Source of the DNA: OPU3-GD-OMZ sp001901525
GTDB lineage: Bacteria; Pseudomonadota; Gammaproteobacteria; Methylococcales; Methylomonadaceae
NCBI GenBank assembly: GCA_963981505.1
Contig: CAXCEI010000001.1
Coordinates: forward strand, 104,867-168,866
Direction of reading: 5' to 3'
DNA: 64,000 nt
In this document: piece by piece, positions 36,799 to 46,165 of the stretch
How positions within the stretch are numbered: position 1 is the first letter of the stretch
Layout of the letters: every line of letters begins with the position of its first letter
Notes under the pieces: model-generated
Database searches by the model: none
The model's input: the letters and a program-made list of their open reading frames with translations, nothing else
What the model was told of the DNA's origin: nothing
Program-made: the position numbers and the translations under genes

Positions 36799-38298
36799 AT
36801 GGAATTTTCATTAATAACATCACCTTCTGAATCCAATCAAACTGATTGTCTTATTTTAGGCATTTTTGAAAATCAGAAACACAGTCCAGAAAGTTCTGGT
36901 TTTAACCTGCAAACGCAAGGGTTTATTGATACCATCATTCAACGCGACAACTTTGATGGAACCCTTGGTAATACTTTAACAATAAATTTCATCCCCAACA
37001 ATTTGTATCAACGCTGCGTACTCGTTGGCCTCGGCAACCCAGACCAACCACTATCCAGCAAAAATTATCGAAAATTATTAACGAGCACCATTAAGGCATT
37101 AAAAAACACTCCCTCGACTAATGCAACCTGCTGTTTATCAGAAATCACCGTTGAGAATCAAAATAACCTCTGGAAGGTACGTCAAATCGTTGAGGTCTTT
37201 CAAGGCGCCTGTTATCAATTCAGTGACCTAAAAAGCAAACCCGAGTGCACTGTAAAATTAATCCACATCGGCATCACTGCACCAGAAGATAACCGATTAG
37301 ACTCAGAGACGGGACTTAAACAGGGTATTGCGCTGGCCAATGCCATAGAATTCACAAAGAATCTTGCAGATTCGCCGGGTAACGTATGCACCCCAAGCTA
37401 TCTCGCTGAAAAGGCTTTACAATTAAGTCAGCAAAACAACCGATTCTCCACCCGTATTCTCGAAGAAGATGAAATGGCCGAATTAGGCATGGGAGCACTT
37501 CTCTCAGTCAGCCGTGGTAGTCGACAACCGGCTAAATTAATTACACTGGAATACCGGGGAGGGAACCTGGAATCAAAACCCATTGTCCTCGTGGGTAAAG
37601 GATTAACCTTCGACGCCGGCGGTATATCACTCAAACCCAGCTCGGGTATGGACGAAATGAAATATGATATGTGCGGTGGCGCAAGTGTTTTAGGTGTCTT
37701 TCAGGCGCTCTCTGATCTCAATTTACCGATCAATGTCATTGGCCTAATCCCGACCTCAGAAAATATGCCCGACGGCGATGCGAATAAACCCGGCGATATT
37801 GTTACCAGCATGTCTGGCCAGACCATCGAAATACTGAATACCGATGCGGAAGGCAGACTAATCTTATGCGACACCCTAACCTATGCGCAAAAATACAACC
37901 CCGAAGTGGTCATCGACCTTGCCACGCTAACCGGCGCTTGCATTACTGCTTTAGGCCGCCACCCAAGCGGCTTACTGGGCAACGATGATGCGCTCTGTGA
38001 GGACTTGTTTGCAGCTGCAAACACAGCCTGCGACCCTGTTTGGCGCTTACCACTTTGGGAGGAATACCAAGAGCAATTAAAATCGAATTTTGCCGACATG
38101 GCCAACATTGGCGGTCCTGCTGGAGGCACGATTACTGCAGCTTGCTTTCTCTCACGTTTCGCCGAAGATTTTCGTTGGGCACATTTAGATATCGCCGGCA
38201 CGGCATGGAAGTCCGGTGATCAAAAAGGCGCGACTGGTCGCCCGGTACCCCTACTCACACAGTACTTAATTGACTTTTCCAACAATGCCAGCGATTGA
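36799..38298 (+). CDS. pepA: Leucyl aminopeptidase (cytosol aminopeptidase, M17)
   Basis: A two-metal aminopeptidase; in E. coli PepA also binds DNA in plasmid dimer resolution and carAB control. The catalytic domain has LVGKGLTFDAGGISLKPS with the metal-binding lysine and aspartate, and the signature NTDAEGRLIL. The frame is open from 36787, but MEFSLITSP at 36799 is the family-type start. With about 499 residues it is of normal length. It overlaps holC by 14 bases. Confidence 0.95.
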   Translation: MEFSLITSPSESNQTDCLILGIFENQKHSPESSGFNLQTQGFIDTIIQRDNFDGTLGNTLTINFIPNNLYQRCVLVGLGNPDQPLSSKNYRKLLTSTIKALKNTPSTNATCCLSEITVENQNNLWKVRQIVEVFQGACYQFSDLKSKPECTVKLIHIGITAPEDNRLDSETGLKQGIALANAIEFTKNLADSPGNVCTPSYLAEKALQLSQQNNRFSTRILEEDEMAELGMGALLSVSRGSRQPAKLITLEYRGGNLESKPIVLVGKGLTFDAGGISLKPSSGMDEMKYDMCGGASVLGVFQALSDLNLPINVIGLIPTSENMPDGDANKPGDIVTSMSGQTIEILNTDAEGRLILCDTLTYAQKYNPEVVIDLATLTGACITALGRHPSGLLGNDDALCEDLFAAANTACDPVWRLPLWEEYQEQLKSNFADMANIGGPAGGTITAACFLSRFAEDFRWAHLDIAGTAWKSGDQKGATGRPVPLLTQYLIDFSNNASD

Positions 38299-38713
38299 TT
38301 TCTATATTTTATCGACTACCGGCAAACAAGAACGTTATCAATTTGTTTGCAAACTAGCCGAGAAAATTTTCAGACAAAAACAAAAGGCTTTTTTTCTAAC
38401 GCCCTCTATTGAAGCCAGTGAGATTCTGGATAACTTGCTATGGACTTTCAGACCTGGCAGTTTTATCCCACATCAAATTCTCCAAAAGAATAGCTCTTCA
38501 TTTTATGATCAATTACTCATCAGCAATCAAGGTGTGCCTGAGGACTGGTACGGCACACTGGTTAACTTAACCCACCAATTAGTACCCAACATAGAAAAAC
38601 TAAGCCGCATTATTGAGATTATTGATGATAATGAAGCCTGCCGGGAAGAAGGTCGACAGCGTTACCGACACTATAAAAAAATGAAATTAATCCCTAACAC
38701 ACATAAAATGTAA
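38285..38713 (+). CDS. holC: DNA polymerase III chi subunit
   Basis: Chi links the clamp loader (through psi) to single-strand binding protein. The N-terminus IDFYILSTTGKQERYQFVCK and the FLTPS, LLWTFRPGSFIPHQ segments are typical, and YRHYKKMKLIP ends the protein. I use the ATG at 38285 (142 residues), which overlaps the end of pepA. The pepA-holC-valS order is standard for gammaproteobacteria. Confidence 0.9.
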   Translation: MPAIDFYILSTTGKQERYQFVCKLAEKIFRQKQKAFFLTPSIEASEILDNLLWTFRPGSFIPHQILQKNSSSFYDQLLISNQGVPEDWYGTLVNLTHQLVPNIEKLSRIIEIIDDNEACREEGRQRYRHYKKMKLIPNTHKM

Positions 38714-38797
38714 CCTTTTTGTCTGAACTAATTTAGCTTCCAGTTACAATCAGGTTAAAATAAAAAACTTTACTTTGCTTAAATTTAAACTGTCTCC

Positions 38798-41608
38798 ATG
38801 GAAAAAACCTATAACCCACACACAATAGAAAAGAACTGGTATCGCCACTGGGAAGAAAAAGGCTACTTTACACCCAAAGAAGGTGAAAATGCCTACTGCA
38901 TAATGATCCCCCCACCCAATGTAACCGGCAGTCTGCATATGGGACACGCATTTCAAGATACCATTATGGACATCCTAACGCGCTTCCATCGCATGCAAGG
39001 CGATGCAACCTTATGGCAAGTAGGAACCGATCATGCAGGTATCGCCACACAAATGGTTGTCGAGCGACTGATAGAAAGTGAAGGCAAAACACGTTTTGAT
39101 TATGGTCGCGAACCCTTTATTGAAAAAGTATGGGACTGGAAAGAACAATCCGGAGGCACTATTACCCAACAATTACGACGCATGGGTTCCTCACTGGATT
39201 GGTCAAGAGAACGCTTTACGATGGATGAAGGCCTTTCCAAGGCGGTACAGGAAGTGTTTATAAGCCTTTACCACGAAGGACTTATCTACCGGGGAAAAAG
39301 ACTCGTTAACTGGGATCCAGTACTGCATACGGCTGTTTCAGATCTGGAAGTACTTTCTGAAGAAGAAAACGGGTTTCTATGGCATATGCGCTACCCGCTC
39401 AGTAACGGTTCCGGCCATTTGGTTGTGGCCACGACCCGCCCTGAGACCCTGCTGGGTGACTTCGCCGTGGCTGTTCACCCCGATGACGAACGTTACCAGC
39501 ACCTCATAGGAGAATTTGTTAGACTCCCACTGACTAACCGAGAAATACCGGTCATTGCTGACAGTTATGTAGACCCAGATTTTGGTACCGGTTGTGTCAA
39601 AATAACACCCGCCCATGACTTTAATGATTATGAGGTCTGGCTACGCCACCGTGATCAGCCGACTATCCAAGCATTGCCGCATGGCGGACTCATAAACCTT
39701 TTTACGCCTAATGCAACTATTCGGAAAAACGAAGCGAATGAAGGCCAATTAATTCCATCCGCCTACGTGGGCCTTGACCGTTTCGATGCACGCAAAAACA
39801 TCATCAATGACCTGGCTGCCGATGACTTACTGGAAAAAATTGAAGACCATAAATTAATGGTTCCTCGAGGCGATAGAACCCACTCTGTTATTGAGCCTCT
39901 GTTAACCGACCAATGGTATGTTAAAACAAAACCCCTTGCTGAGCCCGCTATTGCCGCCGTTAAAAACGGCGATATTCGATTTGTACCTGATAACTGGAAA
40001 AACACTTATTTTGAATGGATGAATAATATTCAAGATTGGTGTATTTCAAGACAAATATGGTGGGGGCATCGTATTCCAGCCTGGTACGATGACCAAGGCG
40101 CTATATATGTGGGCCGCTCTGAAGCAGAAATCCGCCAACAACACCAGCTCTCCAATGACACTCAGCTTCGACAAGACCCGGATGTTTTAGACACCTGGTT
40201 TTCATCTGCACTGTGGCCTTTTTCAACCTTAGGTTGGCCAGAAAAGACTGCTGAACTCGATAAATACTACCCTACCAGTGTTCTGGTCACTGGCTTTGAC
40301 ATCATTTTCTTTTGGGTCGCCAGAATGATTATGATGGGCCTAAAATTTATGGGCGATGTACCTTTTAAAGATGTCTATGTCCATGGTTTGGTACGCGACT
40401 CCGAAGGTCAAAAAATGTCTAAATCAAAAGGCAATGTCCTCGACCCGATTCACGTCATTGATGGCATTGACCTTGAAAGTCTGGTCAACAAGCGAACAAC
40501 TGACATGATGCAACCGCATCTATCAGAAAAAATAGAACGCCTGACGCGCAAAAGTTATCCGGATGGAATTCCGGGTTATGGAACTGATGCTTTGCGCTTT
40601 ACCTTTGCCTCTATTGCCTCAACAGGACGAGATATTCGCTTAGACAGTCATCGTATAGAAGGTTATCGCAACTTCTGTAACAAACTATGGAATGCGGCAC
40701 GTTATGTTTTAATGAACACTGAGCATCAAGACAACGGCATGCACAATGACTCCGTTGAACTTTCTCAAGCCGACTACTGGATAACATCACGTTTCCAACA
40801 AGTTGTCACGACAACGACCGAGGCGATTAATAATTATCGCTTTGACCTTGCAGCTCAAGCTATTTATGACTTCACTTGGAATGAGTATTGCGACTGGTAT
40901 CTGGAATTAGCCAAAATATCCTTGCAAGACGGTAGCCCGGAACAACAACGCGGAACACGGCAAACACTGGTAACCACGTTGGAAAAACTACTCCGCCTAG
41001 CACACCCCTTTATGCCTTTTATCACCGAAGAAATTTGGCAACGCGTTGCACCGCTAACCGGCAATAACGAAGATTCAATTATGTTACAGTCTTACCCGAA
41101 AGCCAACAGCCAACTCATCAGCGATAACGCCATTAAAGAAATCAACTGGGTCATGGACTTTATTCTGGGTCTACGCCGTATTCGCGGCGAAATGAATATC
41201 GCTCCCGGCAAAAAACTAAACGTCCTATTACAACAAGGCACAGCCGAAGACCGTGATTTAAAGATAAAAACACAGCACTTCTTAATAAAACTGGGCCGCC
41301 TTGAATCAATCACCTGGTTAGATGATAATAAGACTCCTCCGGAGTCCGCCATTGCTTTAGTCGGTACTTTACAGATTTTAATACCCATGTCGGGGCTAAT
41401 CGATAAAGCCGCAGAAATAAGCCGACTTGAAAAAGAAATATTAAAAGCAACGAAAGAACTCCCTCGAATTGAAGGAAAACTGAAGAATCCAGACTTTATC
41501 GCACGCGCCCCCCAAGCTGTCATTAACAAGGAAAAGGAAAAACTAACCGATTTGAACCTATCCCTCTCTCAATTAAATGCACAACTCAAAAAGATCACAC
41601 AGCTTTAA
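38798..41608 (+). CDS. valS: Valine-tRNA ligase
   Basis: A class I aminoacyl-tRNA synthetase charging tRNA-Val. The HIGH-type motif is NVTGSLHMGHAFQDT near residue 45-60, the editing (CP1) domain contains TTRPETLLGDFAVAVHP, and the KMSKS motif is GQKMSKSKGNVLDP near residue 545. The last 65 residues form the coiled-coil tRNA-binding arm. At 936 residues it is of normal length. Confidence 0.97.
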   Translation: MEKTYNPHTIEKNWYRHWEEKGYFTPKEGENAYCIMIPPPNVTGSLHMGHAFQDTIMDILTRFHRMQGDATLWQVGTDHAGIATQMVVERLIESEGKTRFDYGREPFIEKVWDWKEQSGGTITQQLRRMGSSLDWSRERFTMDEGLSKAVQEVFISLYHEGLIYRGKRLVNWDPVLHTAVSDLEVLSEEENGFLWHMRYPLSNGSGHLVVATTRPETLLGDFAVAVHPDDERYQHLIGEFVRLPLTNREIPVIADSYVDPDFGTGCVKITPAHDFNDYEVWLRHRDQPTIQALPHGGLINLFTPNATIRKNEANEGQLIPSAYVGLDRFDARKNIINDLAADDLLEKIEDHKLMVPRGDRTHSVIEPLLTDQWYVKTKPLAEPAIAAVKNGDIRFVPDNWKNTYFEWMNNIQDWCISRQIWWGHRIPAWYDDQGAIYVGRSEAEIRQQHQLSNDTQLRQDPDVLDTWFSSALWPFSTLGWPEKTAELDKYYPTSVLVTGFDIIFFWVARMIMMGLKFMGDVPFKDVYVHGLVRDSEGQKMSKSKGNVLDPIHVIDGIDLESLVNKRTTDMMQPHLSEKIERLTRKSYPDGIPGYGTDALRFTFASIASTGRDIRLDSHRIEGYRNFCNKLWNAARYVLMNTEHQDNGMHNDSVELSQADYWITSRFQQVVTTTTEAINNYRFDLAAQAIYDFTWNEYCDWYLELAKISLQDGSPEQQRGTRQTLVTTLEKLLRLAHPFMPFITEEIWQRVAPLTGNNEDSIMLQSYPKANSQLISDNAIKEINWVMDFILGLRRIRGEMNIAPGKKLNVLLQQGTAEDRDLKIKTQHFLIKLGRLESITWLDDNKTPPESAIALVGTLQILIPMSGLIDKAAEISRLEKEILKATKELPRIEGKLKNPDFIARAPQAVINKEKEKLTDLNLSLSQLNAQLKKITQL

Positions 41609-41651
41609 TCTGCACGCTTAATTAACAAATTTTAAGCAAATATTAGACAAC

Positions 41652-41696
41652 GTTACTATTTCTTCTATCTTTAGCAAGATAAGAAGGAATAGTAAC
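41652..41696 (+). promoter_or_regulatory. Long hairpin covering the pilB ribosome-binding site
   Basis: A nearly perfect inverted repeat directly precedes the pilB GTG. Fifteen pairs (41652-41666 with 41682-41696, one of them G-U) are followed by one bulged A and five more pairs around a TAGC loop. The right arm contains the pilB Shine-Dalgarno GAAGGA, so the structure would hide it. There is no T run, which speaks against a plain terminator. It could alternatively be a protein-binding palindrome. Confidence 0.6.
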
Positions 41697-41697
41697 C

Positions 41698-43413
41698 GTG
41701 AACTCCCAAACTGCACCCAAAATAACATTCGGACTCATTAAATCCCTTATTAACAAGGGATTTATCGATGAAACAGATACCCCCGAACTTATTAGCCAAG
41801 CCAAAAAAGAGAAAATCTCAGTACTCAGTTATATTCTGAGCCGACAACTCGTTGACAATTATAGTGTAGCGATGATTGCCGTTGAAGAATTTGGTCTACC
41901 CTTTTTAGATCTCGATGTCATCGATATCCAGCAGTTACCGCTCTCAGAATTAACTGACTCATTAATTCGAGAGCATCAGGTTCTACCGTTATTTAAGCGC
42001 AATAACACCTTATTTATTGCTTTATCTGATCCAACGAACAGCCACACACTTAATCAAATAAAATTTCACACACGCCAACAAACTGAAATTATTATTGTTG
42101 AAGACAATAAACTCAATACTACGATTCAGCTCTGCCTTGATGCCCAAGAAACAACCATCGCAGATATTCTCGATGAGAATATCAGTATTATAGAAGAGGA
42201 AGAACCGCTTCCTACCCAACAAAATCAAATCGAAAATTCCTCTGAGATTGATGATGCACCTATCGTTCGATTCGTTAAGAAAATCCTGGTTGATGCGATA
42301 AAAAAAGGTGCCTCTGATATTCATGTAGAACCCTATGAACATTTCTTCAGAATCCGATTTCGGGCGGATGGTATTTTACAAGAAATAGCCACGCCACCTA
42401 GCAACATGGCCAATCGGATGATTTCACGCATAAAAGTCATGGCAAAAATGGACATTGCCGTACGACGCATTCCTCAAGATGGTCGGATAAAAATTAAATT
42501 ATCGAAAGATAAATTAATCGACTTCCGTGTTAATACTTGTCCGACCTTATATGGTGAAAAAGTGGTGCTCCGAATCTTAGACCCCTCCAGTGCTACGTTA
42601 GGCATTGAAGCTCTAGGATTCGAAAGCAACCAAATGAAATCCTTTATGAATGCGATCAACCAACCCTATGGCTTAATCCTTATTACCGGCCCAACAGGTA
42701 GTGGTAAAACGGTCACACTTTATACTGCACTCAATATATTAAATTCGCCACAGCTCAATATTTCGACCGCCGAAGACCCGGTTGAAATAACGCTCCCGGG
42801 TATTAATCAAGTCACCATGAATACAAAGGCCGGCGTTAACTTTTCGACCACACTAAGAGCATTTCTGCGACAAGACCCCGATGTCATTATGGTGGGTGAA
42901 ATCAGAGACCAAGAAACAGCTGAAATAGCGGTCAAAGCCGCTCAAACCGGCCATTTGGTTCTCTCAACGCTACATACTAACGATGCCCCGCAGACACTGA
43001 ATCGTCTCATTCAAATGGGCATTCCACCTTACAATATTATTTCATCAATACAATTAATTGTTGCCCAACGTCTGGTCCGTAAATTATGTAACCACTGCAA
43101 ACAAAAAGAAAAACTACCTAATAAAATATTACTGGATGCAGGTTTTAATCAAGAATCACTTAAAAATCTAACACTATTTACCCCTCAGGGTTGCGAACAT
43201 TGTCATAACGGTTACCTTGGCCGCATAGGAATCTATCAAGTTATGCCTATCAGTGATGCCATGCAGCAACTTATTTTGAGCAACTGCGATTCAAATCAAC
43301 TCGAGACACAATGTCAGTCAGAAAATATTTTAAATTTAAGACAATCTGCACTTAAAAAAGTAAGTGCCGGTATCACCAGTCTTGAAGAAATCAACAGAAT
43401 CACTCGAGGCTAA
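41698..43413 (+). CDS. pilB: Type IV pilus assembly ATPase PilB
   Basis: The cytoplasmic motor that drives pilus extension. The N-terminal MshEN-like domain covers about residues 1-150; the ATPase core has Walker A GPTGSGKTVTLY, the aspartate box, Walker B-type DPDVIMVGEIRDQETAE, and a zinc-binding tetracysteine (CNHC ... CEHC) near residues 463-500. The length of 571 residues matches PilB, and the neighbour is pilC. The start is GTG at 41698, directly after a hairpin that includes its ribosome-binding site. Confidence 0.95.
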   Translation: MNSQTAPKITFGLIKSLINKGFIDETDTPELISQAKKEKISVLSYILSRQLVDNYSVAMIAVEEFGLPFLDLDVIDIQQLPLSELTDSLIREHQVLPLFKRNNTLFIALSDPTNSHTLNQIKFHTRQQTEIIIVEDNKLNTTIQLCLDAQETTIADILDENISIIEEEEPLPTQQNQIENSSEIDDAPIVRFVKKILVDAIKKGASDIHVEPYEHFFRIRFRADGILQEIATPPSNMANRMISRIKVMAKMDIAVRRIPQDGRIKIKLSKDKLIDFRVNTCPTLYGEKVVLRILDPSSATLGIEALGFESNQMKSFMNAINQPYGLILITGPTGSGKTVTLYTALNILNSPQLNISTAEDPVEITLPGINQVTMNTKAGVNFSTTLRAFLRQDPDVIMVGEIRDQETAEIAVKAAQTGHLVLSTLHTNDAPQTLNRLIQMGIPPYNIISSIQLIVAQRLVRKLCNHCKQKEKLPNKILLDAGFNQESLKNLTLFTPQGCEHCHNGYLGRIGIYQVMPISDAMQQLILSNCDSNQLETQCQSENILNLRQSALKKVSAGITSLEEINRITRG

Positions 43414-43417
43414 ACAT

Positions 43418-44638
43418 ATGAGTAAAAACGACACTCCCATAGAATATAGTTGGCGCGGCATCAACACCGCAACAGGGCAACCCACAAAAGGTACTCTGAG
43501 CAGTCAGAATATAACCACGGCTCAGACTGAAATTCGTCGCCAAGGTATTCGAATTATCCGCATTAAACCCAAATCGAAATCACTTCTCTCCCCCCGGCAA
43601 AAGAAAATCACCAGCAAAGATATAGCCATTCTTAGCCGACAATTATCCACCATGCTAGAAGCCGGCGTGCCATTGGTTCAGGCTTTTGAAATCACCGGTC
43701 AGGGTCATGATAATGAAAGCATGAAAACCTTACTGCTCGATATAAAAAAAGACATCGAAAATGGCTTGTCGTTTACTGAAGCCCTTAAAAAACGACCTGA
43801 TTATTTTGATGATCTCTTCTGTAGCCTAGTTCAGGCTGGTGAGCAAGCCGGTGTTTTAGAGATATTGCTTGATAAAATTGCAACTTACAAAGAAAAAACG
43901 GAATCACTTAAAGCAAAAATTAAAAAAGCACTGACTTATCCTATCGCTGTACTTATCGTCGCCGTGCTGGTCACCGCCATTTTATTACTTTTTGTCGTAC
44001 CGGTCTTTGAAGAACTTTTTCAAGACTTTGGTGCTGATCTTCCGCTTTTCACACGTTTAGTCATTGATCTATCCGAATGGTTACAAGCATTTTGGTGGGT
44101 TGTCTTAGGGGTGTTGGCGGCTATTATAATGATTGTTCGTTTTTTTCATAAGCGTTCTCCCATTTTCCGACATACCCTAGATAAAATTTACTTACTTGTT
44201 CCCGTGATTGGTCCCATTCTACGTAAAGCAGCTATCGCTCGCTTTGCCCGAACACTATCAACGCTGTCAACAGCCGGCGTACCCTTGGTCGATGCCTTAA
44301 CCTCAGTCTCTGGTGCAACAGGAAACCACGTTTATAGCCAACAAGTTCTTGCTATTCGAGATAAAGTCTCAACAGGGCAACAGCTACAACTCAGCATGCA
44401 ACAAACTGAAGTTTTTCCCTTTCTTATTATTCAAATGGTTGCTATTGGTGAAGAGTCAGGCTCTATGGATAAGATGCTCAGCAAGATTGCTGATTTTTAT
44501 GAAGAAGACATCGATAATGCCGTTGATAACCTAAGCGATTTACTCGAACCTCTAATTATGGTTATTTTAGGCGGCCTGGTGGGCAGCCTAGTGGTTGCCA
44601 TGTATCTGCCCATCTTTAAATTAGGGTCCGTCATCTGA
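43418..44638 (+). CDS. pilC: Type IV pilus inner-membrane platform protein PilC
   Basis: The platform protein that couples PilB to pilin insertion. Two GspF-type domains repeat (ILSRQLSTMLEAGVPLVQAF near residue 70 and FARTLSTLSTAGVPLVDAL near 275), with three membrane segments near 175-195, 220-240 and 380-402. The frame is open from 43364 inside pilB; the ATG at 43418, four bases after the pilB stop, gives the normal family start. The usual third gene, the prepilin peptidase pilD, is missing: coaE comes next. Confidence 0.95.
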   Translation: MSKNDTPIEYSWRGINTATGQPTKGTLSSQNITTAQTEIRRQGIRIIRIKPKSKSLLSPRQKKITSKDIAILSRQLSTMLEAGVPLVQAFEITGQGHDNESMKTLLLDIKKDIENGLSFTEALKKRPDYFDDLFCSLVQAGEQAGVLEILLDKIATYKEKTESLKAKIKKALTYPIAVLIVAVLVTAILLLFVVPVFEELFQDFGADLPLFTRLVIDLSEWLQAFWWVVLGVLAAIIMIVRFFHKRSPIFRHTLDKIYLLVPVIGPILRKAAIARFARTLSTLSTAGVPLVDALTSVSGATGNHVYSQQVLAIRDKVSTGQQLQLSMQQTEVFPFLIIQMVAIGEESGSMDKMLSKIADFYEEDIDNAVDNLSDLLEPLIMVILGGLVGSLVVAMYLPIFKLGSVI

Positions 44639-44691
44639 GCATCGGATCAGCCCCCTCTCACACTATTTTTTATCCTGACAAGTTCCCTAAA

Positions 44692-44737
44692 CGTTATAAT
44701 ATAAATTGAATAAAAAAATTCTTTTTTTATTATAACG
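44692..44737. terminator. AT-rich hairpin between pilC and coaE
   Basis: An inverted repeat CGTTATAAT (44692-44700) and ATTATAACG (44729-44737) encloses a second pairing of AATAAAAAAA with TTTTTTTATT. It occupies the place where pilD would be expected and probably ends pilBC transcription; the same A/T-rich bases could also hold the coaE promoter. Confidence 0.5.
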
Positions 44738-44756
44738 ATCATCCAAATAACAAATT

Positions 44757-45362
44757 ATGCTGAAAATTGGACTCACCGGCGGCATTGGCAGCGGCAAAAG
44801 CACAGCCGCAAATCATTTTGAGTCACTAGGCGTTCCCATTATTGATGCCGATAAAATAGCGCACCAACTCACACAACCCGGACAACCCGCTCTTCAAGAA
44901 ATTGCCGTACACTTTAGTTCCTGTATCGACAACCAAGGACATTTGCTCCGAGCTAAACTACGCAAACAAGTCTTCTCGAACCACACTCAAAAACAACTGC
45001 TTGAAAACATTATTCACCCGTTAATTCATCACGAAATATTTACTTCAATTCAACAATTAACATGTGACTATGTTTTACTCTGCATCCCATTACTCATTGA
45101 GAAAAATTTATTTAACTGGGTTGATAGAACGCTCGTAATAGACTGCCCAGAGGCACTTCAGATTAGTCGCGTCAAAAGGAGAAACGGTCTACCAACCGAT
45201 CAAATTAAAGACATTATCGATTGTCAAGCCTCACGAAAATCGCGCTTAACTGTCGCTAATGATATAATCACTAATAATGGTAGCACTCAAGAACTTGCAG
45301 AATCGGTAAAAAAACTGCACAATTTCTATCAATCCTTATGTCAATCACCTGCCGATCAATAG
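44757..45362 (+). CDS. coaE: Dephospho-CoA kinase
   Basis: Phosphorylates dephospho-CoA in the last step of CoA synthesis. The P-loop GLTGGIGSGKSTAANHF is at the N-terminus, followed by IIDADKIAHQL and the lid region CPEALQISRVKRRNGL. It has 201 residues, the usual size. It ends three bases before zapD; the coaE-zapD order is standard in gammaproteobacteria. Confidence 0.95.
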   Translation: MLKIGLTGGIGSGKSTAANHFESLGVPIIDADKIAHQLTQPGQPALQEIAVHFSSCIDNQGHLLRAKLRKQVFSNHTQKQLLENIIHPLIHHEIFTSIQQLTCDYVLLCIPLLIEKNLFNWVDRTLVIDCPEALQISRVKRRNGLPTDQIKDIIDCQASRKSRLTVANDIITNNGSTQELAESVKKLHNFYQSLCQSPADQ

Positions 45363-45365
45363 TCC

Positions 45366-46139
45366 GTGAATAATTTCCTATCCTACGAATTCCCCCTCAA
45401 AGAACGCATTCGACTCTTTATGCGCCTGGAACACCTTTTTCAACAATTCGATCATTGTTTACAAGGGACAACTGTTTGGGATAAACGTGCTGCCATTGAT
45501 GCTCTTCATTCAATCATTACTTTATTTGCACGTAATGATATTAAATCGGCTATTTTAAAAGAATTAGAGCGCCATACCTCAATCTTAACTATGATTTCGA
45601 AGAATGAAGATATTGACGATTCCAAACTTCAGTCTATATTGCAAGAATTACAAGCAGTCAGTCAATCACTCTATCAGTGTAATGGGAAAATAGGCATCGC
45701 CATCATTGAAGGAAATGAATTACTAAAAAACGTTACTCAGCGAACCTCAATTCCCGGGGGCAGTTGCTCTTTTGATTTACCTGGTTTTCATTATTGGCTA
45801 GAACAAGCGCCGCCTCAACAACACAATGACCTTGCAAAATGGTCTGCATCATTTTCTGACATTCGTCATGCCATTGAACTCGTTCTAAGATTTATTCGCC
45901 AAAGTAGTTCACCCTCACAGGAAATAGCACAGGCGGGCTTCTTTCAAGATAACCTGGACCAATCATCTTCCTACCAACTCATCCAAATACGTATCGACAA
46001 AACTATTCCTTGTTATGCCGAAATCAGTGGTGGGAAGCATCGTTTCTCCATTCGCTTTATGATGCCGTCTAAAGACGGCGGAAGACCGACTCAAACACAA
46101 TCCGACATTCCTTTTGAAATCACTCGTTGCTTATTATGA
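45366..46139 (+). CDS. zapD: Cell division protein ZapD
   Basis: Cross-links FtsZ filaments at the division ring. The start LSYEFPLKERIRLFMRLEHL and the FDLPGFHYWLE and QRTSIPGGSC-type segments are characteristic of the family formerly called YacF. The start codon is GTG, and the length of 257 residues is normal. The yacG gene that usually follows is not seen before the convergent Nudix gene. Confidence 0.92.
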   Translation: MNNFLSYEFPLKERIRLFMRLEHLFQQFDHCLQGTTVWDKRAAIDALHSIITLFARNDIKSAILKELERHTSILTMISKNEDIDDSKLQSILQELQAVSQSLYQCNGKIGIAIIEGNELLKNVTQRTSIPGGSCSFDLPGFHYWLEQAPPQQHNDLAKWSASFSDIRHAIELVLRFIRQSSSPSQEIAQAGFFQDNLDQSSSYQLIQIRIDKTIPCYAEISGGKHRFSIRFMMPSKDGGRPTQTQSDIPFEITRCLL

Positions 46140-46165
46140 GCACTTATTGAGACAAAAAAGACAAA

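Noticed and set aside
41092..41529. A 145-codon open frame on the minus strand inside valS
   Set aside because: It lies wholly antisense to a strongly conserved gene, has no family features and is serine- and isoleucine-rich as expected for a shadow frame.
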